Assembly (NCBI GenBank): GCA_964036665.1
Contig: OZ038533.1
Coordinates: 17,294,575-17,358,574, forward strand
Source: Gordius sp. MW1
Taxonomy: Eukaryota > Nematomorpha > Gordioida > Gordea > Gordiidae
Length of the DNA stretch: 64,000 nt
Reading direction: 5' to 3'
Part shown: piece after piece, positions 54,031 through 64,000 of the stretch
Numbering within the stretch: position 1 is the first letter of the stretch
Layout of the letters: every line of letters starts with the position of its first letter
Notes under the pieces: generated by a model
What the model was told of the DNA's origin: nothing
The model's input: the letters and a program-made list of their open reading frames with translations, nothing else
The model's database searches: none
Position numbers and translations under genes: made by a program

Positions 54031-54219
54031 TATTTGCGGTTTTTAATATAAGCGTGTCTAATTAATAAAATTTCGAAATTTTCACAAAAATTTTCCACTA
54101 AATTAGGTAACGGACTTTTTATTGTACATAATAATTTGCAATAAGCTGGAAAGATTGGTTTCTTTCTCAAAAGGAAATTCTATGTCAATCGACTTAAACG
54201 TAATTTAATACCCATGGTC

Positions 54220-54402
54220 TAGTGTTGTAAAAACGGGTGGGCTTTGTTTGGTCAACCTTTGGTTTTAGTCGATTAAACATAACCAAACTAAAAGTATAGT
54301 CGATCGACTAAGAAAAACAGACCAAAAAACTTTTGCTATTTTTGTTTAGTCGACCAAAACCAATGGTCGACCAAACAGATCCTAGCCCTTTTTACAACAT
54401 TA
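54220..54402. mobile_element. hAT-like MITE, family B
   Basis: TAGTGTTGTAAAAACGGGTG...CTAGCCCTTTTTACAACATTA, flanked by CCATGGTC and CCATGGTT (7 of 8). Confidence 0.9.
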
Positions 54403-54944
54403 CCATGGTTAACAACTTAAATTTTTTTTATTAATCTCATTCATATCCACAAAATATGGTATTTTTACTAAATAATTTGCCTATTTAATTTACACTCATT
54501 ATTTGAATCGGTGTCCATCCATTTTCACGATATAATGTTCTACGCCAAAAAAATCTTAATTTATTCAAAAGCTCTATATGAAAAAACAAACATCGAGACT
54601 TAGTATTTGAAAAAGGTTAGGCAGGCTTGTTTGCCTGACGGCAATCCGTTTTAAAACATTAATTAAATCACCACTTGTGCTAAAGACTAAAGTAAAATCA
54701 ACTTTTTTATGACCCACGCCAATTATCAATTTATGGTCTATCGGACCCAGCAGAAGCTCTTAATTATAGTTTTTAAAAACAAGCTGCATCATTTTTTAAG
54801 GACGCTTTATAAAGAATAAGCCTCATAAAAGTAATTGCTTGACCTTGGAATTTGATTGCAAAATTAAGTTTTTTTATAACAAGGCGATTTCTAACGCCAT
54901 ATACATTTATTTGAATTTTCCAAGTTTCTTCAATTGATCTTTTA

Positions 54945-55089
54945 CATGGGCGGCGCCACCATTTGGATTAAAGGGGGGGGGGAGAAATAATTTAGGGAGG
55001 GGAAAAATGATCATTTTTTTAAATTTTATCAATAATTTCAATAAATTTCAACAATATTTTTTTTTGGTTTTAGCTTGACTACGCCCATG
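54945..55089. mobile_element. hAT-like MITE, family A
   Basis: CATGGGCGGCGCCACCATTTGG...TTGACTACGCCCATG, flanked by ATCTTTTA and ATCTATTA (7 of 8). Confidence 0.85.
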
Positions 55090-57162
55090 ATCTATTAAGC
55101 TTTCAATTTTTAATCCTTCCATTAAAATCCTCTCCGACCTTTAGGTACTTCACTCCTATCAAAATAATAAGTTTATAGAAAACAAAACACATGACAATTA
55201 CTTGCCATTTTGCGCGCTAAATTAGGTCGTTAAATGGCAAAAAAAATTATTCCTTACATTTAACATATATTTTTCAAGTTGGCGATCGAATTAAGAGTTG
55301 TACAGGCTATTAAGATGAAATATAAAATTTATTCATTCTTTTTTGTCGGTATTTTAACTTACGTTTAATTAACTTATTTCATCATTTTAACACGTTGAAT
55401 TTTGAGCTAGGTGTATACGGGATTTAAATTAATGCGACTTGGCAAACAATTTTGATTTAGGGAGTGTCAAGATATTGACTTTATCCTAAAATAAATTAAA
55501 ATAATATCTTTAAATATATACAGGAATACTATATGTAGCAAAGGTCATATTTGTTTAAAATATTTGATCGAACCTAGTCTGGTCTCATTTTCTTTACTAA
55601 ATTGCGGACCTCCCGAACCCTATTAACCGTCTGCTCGGTCCTGACAGAATCATTGGTGGTCCTCAAACTACCAGCCCCAATGATGATTGTTCCCATTCTA
55701 AAATGCATTTTGTTATATTTAACAAAAAATTTTGATTTAATTCTCAATTTGGATAATAACTAATAATAATATTAAACGAGCAAATAAAAAAGTGACAAAA
55801 CAATACACGAAAACAAAATGCTACACTCTATAAAAAAACCTTATTAGGCTCGAATTGCCAGAATCATGTTATAATGCCCGCCGAGGTTCACTCAAAAATC
55901 TAAATTTACGACAGTTGCCCGACCCGGTCCGAATGGAAGAGGGACCGGCTTTTTTGTTCTTCAAAAGTTTAGTTTTGGGTTGAACTGTTTTAAAGTTATC
56001 TCATTGAGCTAAGAATTTTAAATAAGTTCAAATTTATTAGTAATAAGAGGCAGTAAGAAACGTGCAATATAAATAGCCTTTTAAACGGTATTTGGCCAGG
56101 ATTTTGTGTAAACAATGTATCGCTGGCCTCGAAGGGGGGACGGGGTTTTAAAGATGTTTTACCTTATATTTCATTTGCAGTCCGCTTTTTTTCTTATATT
56201 TTTTACAACCTTTTACCTATGTGTGCATGATAAATTATATGCATTTTTCGATTCGCGTACCAATAAATAATAAAAAGTAATTTTTATTAGTACAACTGCC
56301 GAAATTTATTGATTTTTATGCGGGCAAATGGAGAATAAAAATGACAGAGTATGAAACAAAAGTAGTATATTCTGGCACACGCATGAATTTCACTCTTATC
56401 TCACTATGATATAATTATATCTCTACTAAACTCATCATTCTTATCTCTTTTGCATCTAATCGTTTCCCAGTTACATCCAAATTATGGTTGAAAAATTACA
56501 CCTTTTTTTGTAAAATTTCTTAAATGTAAGGGAGGTGATATTTGAAATTTGACATATCCCAAAAAAGCAATTTTATTTTTAAAATTTGCTAAAAATTTTG
56601 AATTTTTTATTTTGATCCATCTGTTTGACATAAGTTATATGGTTGATGCGATGTGTACCATATGTCGTAAACGCGCGATTCCTATACTCAATAACGCTTG
56701 AAAATTGTTGATTCGGATATCACAGGGTAAGTTTTAAATGAAAATTGTTGATATTTATTATGTCTTTGTTTATATTTGATTAAATCATATCTTTCAGCTT
56801 CAATTTTAAGCTTTATTTATAGTTACAGCCACGCAAAAAAAATTTCATCGGCCCGAACCCGCTTGAAGCCCGATGCAAATATTATAAATTTGTTCTAGCC
56901 CGCCCTGAGCCCGGAATGTGTTTTAATTTGGCCCGACCAAAGCTCGGCCCAACATTTTTTAGGCCAAAGCTTTAAAATTTTTTTTACTATGTTTATAATG
57001 AAATTGATTTCTGTTAATCGATGATTTTAAATAAGGGTTGTCAGTCCCTATAATAAATAAATTATTCATTCACTTCTCCTAAATTAAACTAAGTTTTTAG
57101 CGTAATGATTTAATGTAGGAATTAATAAAATAATCTTAATTAAAGTTTTAATGGCTACTATG

Positions 57163-57305
57163 CAGTGGCGTAGCCAGACGGGGGGGAAACGGGAAATCCC
57201 CCCCCCCCGAAAAAAAAATATCAAATGTTTATTTTGTTTTTAAATAATGTTACAAAAAAAATTTATAATTTCCCCCCCCCAGAGAAAATCCTGGCTACGC
57301 GCCTG
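57163..57305. mobile_element. hAT-type MITE with CAGTGGCGTAGCCAG ends
   Basis: CAGTGGCGTAGCCAG at the left, CTGGCTACGCGCCTG at the right, perfect 8-bp duplication CTACTATG on both sides. Its ends are closest to those of the hAT at 17811-20204. Confidence 0.93.
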
Positions 57306-57486
57306 CTACTATGTATAGTACATATTCATATTGAAGACTTAGTAAAATTTTCACTTATTAGCAAATTATGATTGTAGACAGGAGGAGCTGGAGTTCAAAA
57401 CTTTAGATTAAGTTGCAATTGACAAAAAAGCAAATAACAAATAAATGTATACGGAAATGCATTTGTCGATTAAAATGTGTGCATTT

Positions 57487-57537
57487 AACCCTAACCCAAA
57501 CCCTAACCCAAAACCCCGACCTAAAACACTAACCCTA
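57487..57537. repeat. Interstitial telomere-like repeat
   Basis: AACCCTAACCCAAACCCTAACCCAAAACCCC and a later CTAACCCTAA: imperfect CCCTAA (TTAGGG) units over about 50 bp. Confidence 0.6.
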
Positions 57538-58947
57538 AGTTTTCGTCTCTGTAAACCCCTCTCAAGGAGCATTTTCGTTAAATATTCATAGACATTCATT
57601 TTCATAGACATTCATAGACATTTTGTCAGTTAAACTTTGGTCGAATGCACCGATACGAAAAGTTTATAGTCTGTGCGAACTTATTTTTATTTTAGGTTGA
57701 ATTAGGTTTTTTTTAAGAAATAGTTTTAATTAATTGCTTTAAGTTTACTTGGGGCCGGGCTGGGGCCGGATCGGCTTTGGACCGCCTGCACAAGGCTAAA
57801 GGTATAACTTATCACTTTTAAGCCTGTTGAAGAAAGCAAGTAATGCTATATATGTTTTACATGCACCCTTGTTATTTTTCGCTTATTTAAATTCACATCA
57901 AATTTTCCCTAAAAACAACATCATTATTTAATTTACCCTATTTAAATCGTTTTACTAAATGAATTTTCAATTTATAATTTAGCAACACGGTTAAAATAAT
58001 GACAATCAATTGGTTAATTTATTGACCTCTCAATAATTAATGTAGTTAAAAATTGTGTTTTATCTAATCTATTCAAACAAAATCCTAACACCCGATGTAA
58101 AATTTATATACATAAAAAACTAATTAGCTGAATTTTAGAGCTATTTTGTCCTTGATTATTCGTGTTCTCCAAAATTATTGATATTGAATATCAGTTTTTA
58201 TCGATAATTTTGTCAGTATTTATTGATTTTTGACAAATTATTACATCATTCAATCGATTGTAAAAATCACAAATCTTCCACTCCACTCTATAGTGTAAGG
58301 AAGTTAAGTTAAAGTAGTTTATATGCTAGAAAAAATATAAAATCTTAGCTAAGGATTTGATTGGAGTACCAATTTTAACGCACTTAATTTTAATGAAATG
58401 TTTTAAGCAAATATATTAAATTAAATGGTTCCTCTTATGTCACTATATATGACCCAAAAGACAAAATAATTTGTTGTGAAAACTTCGAACCCGCCTTAGT
58501 TTGATTTAAGTAAAAATGAATTATTTTATTCTATACCCTCAAAAAAGTAGATTTTTATATGATAAAATGAATGAAAAATAACCAAAAATCTAAGTCCTGC
58601 AATATGTTTAATTTTTTTATATTTTAAATTTAAGGGGCATAATTAGCAAAATTAGTGAAAAATAGAGGAAGGATTTTAAAGTTAAGGGAGCACGCAAAAC
58701 TATTTTCTCATTTATTACCTTCCTAACCGGGCTAACACGATTCAACTAATCTTTTTAAATAACATTTATAGAAATAAAATATTTAAATTTCACTCACTAG
58801 AATTCAATCATTTAAACATAAAAACGCAAGCCAATGGAATACAAATCTTGCAGATTTTTTAGGAAGCATAGAATTTGCAATTAATAATGGTAATTTTGCA
58901 AAATACGATAAATCGTATAATATTATTGATCCCCTGCAGTTATTTGC

Positions 58948-58995
58948 ATGAATAAATGTTCATTTATCTTCGTTTACCTATTACACTACCTATAG
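58948..58995 (+). other. Possible upstream ORF before the carbonic anhydrase
   Basis: A 15-codon ATG-to-TAG frame ends 28 nt before the carbonic anhydrase start. If transcription starts upstream of it, it could dampen translation. The transcription start is not known. Confidence 0.2.
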
Positions 58996-59023
58996 AATCA
59001 TCAATAAAACGAATCAAGTCGAT

Positions 59024-60067
59024 ATGCCATCAGCGTCAAGTAAAACCAGCCCAACCTCTTTCTCTTCCTTCCCATTTACTATCAATGGCCTCCTGACTTG
59101 TCTCGCAATAATTTCTATGCTAAAGCTTACAAGAGGCGCCGAAGAAGCATTTCAATATCACGGTAGTGGTTGTCCTGCAACTTGGTACAGGAGCTATCCC
59201 ATGTGCGGATCTGATGATATAAACACTATGAAAACTCTTAGGCAATCACCGATCGATATCGATTCGTCTCAAATCAAATCTCATACCACTGGAATGGCTC
59301 CTCTTCTAGTCAGGAATTATCATTTAAGGGCGGGCAGGTGGAGGCTCGAAAAAGCTAGGGGCACCGTTTTACTTAAGGTAGATGGGATTTCACCCTTCAT
59401 CGAAATACCTGCCACTTATATGTTCCTACAAGCTCATTTGCATTGGGGAAACGGTGTAGCAGCTAAAGTTGGTTCTGAGCATTCCGTCGATGGACAATTT
59501 TATCCCTTAGAAGTTCACTTAGTTCATTACAACAGAGCCAGGGATGAATATGCCGTGGTGGCCATTTTATACGAAATAGCTGCTCTTAATACTCAAGGAG
59601 CCGACAACGAACGGTTAAGATCCATCTTTGAAATTTTAGAGACGGACGCTCTGCAACAAGGCTACAACCTAACGGGTGGAAATGCGATTTTATCTTTTCG
59701 TTCGGCCTTTACTTTGGATAACTTATTGCCACAAAATTGGGAATCATACTATAGATACAATGGATCTTTAACGACTCCCCCTTGTTCGGAAAATGTCATT
59801 TGGACCGTACTGAAAGATCGATCTCACATCTCCAAAAGGCAACTGGCACTCCTATCAGATCTCAAACAATGTGATGCCATGACTAAGGTCTGTTACCCCC
59901 GAGAACTTATACCTCCCAATCTGAGGCCGACCCAACGATTAAACGACAGGAGTATATATCAATATGCCAGTGGCAGCACGAGTATTATTAACTTTTCCTT
60001 ACCTGCCGTACCGTTGATATTGACACTTTGCTTTACCGTTTTGTCCTCCTATAGAATGAACGCTTAA
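59024..60067 (+). CDS. Extracellular alpha-carbonic anhydrase, probably GPI-anchored (347 aa, intronless)
   Basis: Converts CO2 and water to bicarbonate and a proton. An N-terminal hydrophobic stretch (about 19-35, LLTCLAIISML) is the signal. Catalytic domain about 45-295: QSPIDI; zinc ligands H138 and H140 in QAHLHWG and H165 in EVHLVHYN; gate residues E152 (SEHSVDG) and T250 (SLTTPPC); W260 in VIWTV. C61 and C254 match the disulfide pair of extracellular isoforms. The proton-shuttle His64 position is I122 (VDGIS), so proton transfer may be slow. N-glycosylation sites NLT 215 and NGS 246. The C-terminus is hydrophobic (about 324-341) after a small-residue stretch (ASGSTS), typical of a GPI signal. 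All three zinc ligands are present, so it is probably active. No introns, unlike its neighbours. No AATAAA was seen close behind the stop. Confidence 0.93.
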   Translation: MPSASSKTSPTSFSSFPFTINGLLTCLAIISMLKLTRGAEEAFQYHGSGCPATWYRSYPMCGSDDINTMKTLRQSPIDIDSSQIKSHTTGMAPLLVRNYHLRAGRWRLEKARGTVLLKVDGISPFIEIPATYMFLQAHLHWGNGVAAKVGSEHSVDGQFYPLEVHLVHYNRARDEYAVVAILYEIAALNTQGADNERLRSIFEILETDALQQGYNLTGGNAILSFRSAFTLDNLLPQNWESYYRYNGSLTTPPCSENVIWTVLKDRSHISKRQLALLSDLKQCDAMTKVCYPRELIPPNLRPTQRLNDRSIYQYASGSTSIINFSLPAVPLILTLCFTVLSSYRMNA

Positions 60068-60981
60068 TTATAACTCAATTATACTATTCAAATACATTGA
60101 TTTCATTGTAATATATTATTTAGATTTTGTTGAATGTTGTTGCAAATCTAGTCAGTTTAGATTAATTATCGTTTTTTGTAATCAATTCCAAATCAATATT
60201 TAAAGTCATTTAACGCTTGCGCTAAGATATGAACATATATAAAATTTATAGCGTGAAATTAAATTTTGTTTTGTACATTTTTATATCGAAAATGTATATA
60301 CAAATGGCATATATTGTTTAACTTTTATAAATATATAGAGTACTTGTGACATGGCAATTTTTGAAAATTAGGAGATTATTGAAAAACCTCATGTGGTTTT
60401 TATTATTAAAACGTAATTATATAATTCATACTTGTGAATCCGGTTTTAAATATGAAATGTCTTATAATCTGATCAAGTTACAAACATAATGTTATTATTA
60501 TTCTTTGTACTTGGTCTACCTATTTTTCTATATTTAAATATTTATCTAGTTTATACTAGTTCTCCATAAAATAATCTAACAATAAGCCTAATTTTTCGCC
60601 CTGACCTGATTATATACGTCTCTATAGTCTTCAATGTCATTATGGACTGACTAAGTAAGTCACCCGTACATAAGGAAGATGGAGCCAGGATACATTATAA
60701 CATTTTAGTTATTTTTTAAACTAAGTTTAGGTTGCATACGAGATCTCTATTATTGGGAAATAGTCTATTTGATGTGTTAACCTAATTTGAGTCAAATTAT
60801 TTATCCCAAAGGCAAACTCTAATATCTGATTCGATTTAATTCTAGATTTTTCATATACATAGCTAGCTTTTGAGTTACTTTGTTAAGATATTGCTTCTCT
60901 TTATAATATAGTAGAGTACGTGATTTCGACTAAACCTAATTGACTACATAACTGTGATAAAGGATGCTTAATAAAGCTAGT

Positions 60982-61450
60982 TATGAGCATAGACTACATA
61001 GACTGCTCATCAAGGTATAAAATGTGTGTGCGTTTTTCCGCCATTTTGATGAACAGTCTTATATCACATAATGGCGTTTTGCGCTGTGCCGTTTTGTTCG
61101 AACAGGAGAGGTAAAGAAAAAAGGTTTTGATTCCATAAATAAGTAAGATACTACAAAATATATGATATTTTAAAAAAATATTTTATTGACACATTTCATA
61201 AAAATTAATAATGTAAAAACTATAATGATATTAAATTTTTTAAAAATATCATATATTTTTGTATTATCTTCCTTATTTATGGAATCAAAACCTTTTTTCT
61301 TTACCTCTCCTGTTCGAACAAAACGGCACAGCGCAAAACGCCATTATGTGATATAGGACGGTAGTGTTAATCAAAATGGAGGCAAATTTCACACACAATT
61401 TGCCATATGGAACATATGACATGGGCAGTCTATGTAGTCTATGGTTATGA
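60982..61450. mobile_element. Palindromic element whose arms carry a THAP-domain start
   Basis: Ends CATAGACTACATAGACTGC and inverted GCAGTCTATGTAGTCTATG. The inner arms (about 61056-61150 and 61255-61352) are near-perfect complements. Each arm, read towards the centre, begins ATGGCGTTTTGCGCTGTG. Confidence 0.85.
61071..61137 (+). pseudogene. THAP zinc-finger N-terminal fragment (mirrored on the minus strand at about 61278-61344)
   Basis: Reads MAFCAVPFCSNRRGKEKRF, a stop, then FHK and a stop. M-x-x-C-x4-C-x-N-R followed by F-H-K is the opening of the C2CH THAP DNA-binding domain found in THAP proteins and P-element transposases. AGAG|GTAAAG could instead be a splice donor after the first 40 nt. 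Only the first third of a THAP domain is present. Confidence 0.5.
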
Positions 61451-62540
61451 GATAAAAGAAACTTTATATCCTATTGTTAAAAATTTTTATTTTCGCCTTT
61501 ACTTTTTTATTTCCAAACAGACAAAATTTGGTTCAAAATTTAAGTTAAATGGCTTATAAGGCTTTTTAAAACACGATTCATTTGTCAAAAACCGAGAATT
61601 TAAGAATAGGAAAAAAACAGTCAATTGAAACATAAATAATTGTGCAATAACTATAAAAACCAATAAATATTTGTAAGATTTTAGTAAAAACTGATATTAA
61701 GACCGTAATTGTTTAACTATGCTATCAAAAATCCCGATTAAAATAAACTATAGCCTTGAATTAAACTTCTTTTAAGCTTTGATAAATGATATATTATAAT
61801 AATTTGTTTCTTCACTATATTATCGATATTACACAAAACAGTTTAATCAATCAAATCCAGCATATAATAAGGACTTAATTTTAAATTATATACTATTTTT
61901 TGACACCCTGTATGTTCAATTACCGCTTGAACATTTCTCTGCAGGAAACATTAAAATAAATGTAAAGGTTATTAAAAAGTTCCAGGGGCTAACTACAAAA
62001 ATAATAAAAAATCCAAATTTTATTCGCAGAACTCTCCTGATTGAAGATAAAATATTGCTGCTTACTATGATTACATTAATCGATAAAACACCGTGATAAT
62101 TTAAATTTTTTTGATTTATCTTCTATTTTTATCCTGCATTTAGTCCCACAGTGGTGGGGTTTTGTTTATAACTTTTGGTAGGGTAGTACTGCTAGTTTTA
62201 GACCTGACGCCAAACGTCCACTACTTGGGACCGTCATTGTTAACCTATGACATAAAAAATTTATAATGTACCTTATCACCCAGGGACACGATTGTTATGA
62301 ACACTGTATAGCAATTAATATATTCCTATACATGTTCCAAAAACTATTCCCCTAAAAACATTAAATCATTAGAGATATACAGGCCAAGCCTAAAAAAATT
62401 TGTAATTAAGAAGTGTACTTTAATGTCAACTAAAAATAAAAATATTAAGGATTTTCCGTGTTTTTTGGCAAGATTACAACTATATTTTGGCAAAATTCAC
62501 TGCAAAACTTTTTGTAGTAATGGACAGAGGTTAATTTAAT

Positions 62541-62656
62541 CATAGGCGTAGCCAGGGGAAGCAGGAAAGGCTAGCTCTCTTCCTGGATCCATAAATTAAG
62601 AATCGCTAAGAATGGTCATTTCCCCCCCCCCACTTCAAATCCTGGCTAGGCCTATG
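62541..62656. mobile_element. hAT-like MITE, family A, diverged
   Basis: CATAGGCGTAGCCAGGGG...CCTGGCTAGGCCTATG. Confidence 0.7.
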
Positions 62657-63134
62657 CAAATTATATTTTTCTAATCATCTAGTTTTTATTTAGGTTAAAA
62701 TATTGTTCGATATTGTAATTAAGTAGAACTATATTTAAATAGATGGATTTTGTCCAATAATTTTTTAATTCCAATGCAATTCCTACACCAGCCCCCTTCC
62801 CCTATACCTCTGACTTGTAAGCATAGAGTATTTAAACAATAGATGCTGAACAGCTGATTTTCGTAAGAAAACCTATTAAGGTAAAAATATAATTTAAGTA
62901 AGGAATTTTATTACATTAATAGTTTAAATAAAATATGTTATAGATGGCGCTAACTTTTAGCGATAACATATTAGCTCCTTTAGTATTTGGGTGTTCTACA
63001 CAATTTTAACTATTTACAATGTGTTTTTAAATTTTTTTTCACTAGCATAAGTAGTTATTTTCTTTGTGTTGTAGGTAGAATTCATTACAATTACATTGCG
63101 CCAGCTTGTTATGTAAAGCCCCCTTCACTTTATT

Positions 63135-64000
63135 ATAAAACAACCTAAATACTTTCATCGATGCTTTTCCCCAATATGCCAACTATATTCTTTTAAGTTA
63201 TGGCACCCCGTCTATTTTAAAATCTGGACAATTTTTCATTGATTCAGCTGAGGGCATTCAACAGGGGGACCCCCTTGGCCCCCCCCCCCTTATATTGTAT
63301 GGCCATCAAACCATTAATAAATGAAATCAACGACAAATGCAATTTGAGGTTAAACGTATGGTATCTCGACGATGCCACCCTATCAGGCACCACGGAAGAG
63401 CTAATCAAAGCTCTTAACATCATTAATGAATACTACATAAAACTTAACCTATCATTAAACGCGACAAAATGCGAAATTTATTCTGACAGCACAACTGACA
63501 TCCACCCATCCTTTGCATCTTTTCTACGCCTCAAGAAGGACGAGGTATTTTTACTAGGTTCTCCAATAGGCGGTCCTGAATGCTTAAGAAGTTATCTCGA
63601 CAATAACCTTACAAATTTAAAATGTAAAAATGAAATTTTTAAGCTTATGCCCGCCCATCACGCATTTTACATATTAAAAAACTACTTTAATATAGCCAAA
63701 ATATTATTTTGCTTCCGATCAACAAGCGCATTTTTGCATACACATATTTTACATAATTTCGAAACCCACATAAAATCTGTCATCGAATCCACCCTAAACT
63801 TATCATTCGATACTAACACCTGGCTACAAGCCACATTACCATTACCAACAAAATCTAGGGGTCTGGGAATTCGTTCACCAAGCTCCTTATCCTTGGCTTC
63901 ATTTATATCATCCCACTTATCCTCAAAATCCATCGTCGCCAAACTAATCTCATACCCCCTTAATGAAACATTTATACAGGCCCTATCCCTTTGGAATTTA
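63135..64000 (+). pseudogene. LINE reverse transcriptase, running off the window
   Basis: AEGIQQGDPLGP (about 63250-63285) is the reverse transcriptase finger/palm motif; after a run of C (about 63280-63290) the frame shifts and continues LYCMAIKPLINEI, then the catalytic VWYLDDATLSG (about 63358-63390). The frame stays open to the window end (more than 230 codons), including LLGSPIGGPECL and TKSRGLGIRSPSSLSLASF. Same family as the minus-strand fragment at 5.2-6.0 kb. The C-run indel breaks this copy, unless it is a sequencing slip. Confidence 0.85.

Larger units (their letters stand above)
53850..59023. other. Intergenic between the EAR gene and carbonic anhydrase
   Basis: No gene supported. 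Holds MITEs (54220-54402, 54945-55089, 57163-57305), a foldback fragment (53935-54030), GC-rich patches (about 55910-55950, 56850-56965, 57750-57790) and a telomere-like patch. Confidence 0.4.
60068..63100. other. Intergenic after carbonic anhydrase
   Basis: AT-rich, no complete gene. Contains the palindromic THAP-bearing element (60982-61450) and a family A MITE (62541-62656). Confidence 0.4.

Noticed and set aside
57408-57611. Minus-strand frame with GFGLGFGLGL
   Set aside because: Produced by the telomere-like CCCTAA patch, not a protein.
63682-63942. Minus-strand open frame of 86 codons
   Set aside because: Antisense to the LINE reverse transcriptase reading frame, which is clear on the plus strand.

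Overview
This window is nuclear DNA from an invertebrate animal. The evidence is AT-rich sequence, protein-coding genes split by many GT-AG introns, AATAAA poly(A) signals, metazoan-only families (syndapin/PACSIN, EAR-repeat proteins, extracellular von Willebrand A domains) and a dense load of LTR, LINE and DNA transposon remains. The lineage cannot be fixed from the sequence alone. The very long protein with two EAR regions suggests an ecdysozoan or arthropod-like animal, but that is a guess. No operons, CRISPR arrays or bacterial genes were seen.

Layout. 1-8.0 kb: repeats, including a tandem array, a tRNA-like SINE block and an RTE-type LINE carrying a nested second LINE. 8.0-15.8 kb: a five-exon gene for a small secreted von Willebrand A protein. 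Its intron 2 is almost wholly one (TAA)n tract of about 1.46 kb, and its intron 4 holds a decayed Gypsy element and a MITE. 15.8-22.6 kb: intergenic, with a degraded hAT transposon (17.81-20.20 kb, terminal inverted repeats and target duplication readable). 22.6-32.5 kb: a nine-exon PACSIN/syndapin gene (F-BAR plus SH3, 541 residues). 32.5-35.7 kb: intergenic with a LINE tail. 35.7-53.7 kb: a 30-exon gene for a secreted protein of about 2,342 residues, with EAR repeats at both ends and a long array of 'LNG' repeats between; two introns look GC-AG and one is only 39 nt. 53.7-59.0 kb: intergenic with MITEs and a telomere-like patch. 59.0-60.1 kb: an intronless, probably GPI-anchored alpha-carbonic anhydrase. 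60.1-64 kb: intergenic, with a palindromic element carrying the start of a THAP domain and a LINE reverse transcriptase running off the end.

The four cellular genes are all on the plus strand and show no functional link. Three are secreted or surface proteins; PACSIN is a cytoplasmic membrane-shaping adaptor. Two hAT-like MITE families (about 17 and 10 copies) fill introns and intergenic DNA. The gene models were built by hand from reading frame, splice consensus and phase: every exon junction given keeps the frame, but none is confirmed by transcripts.
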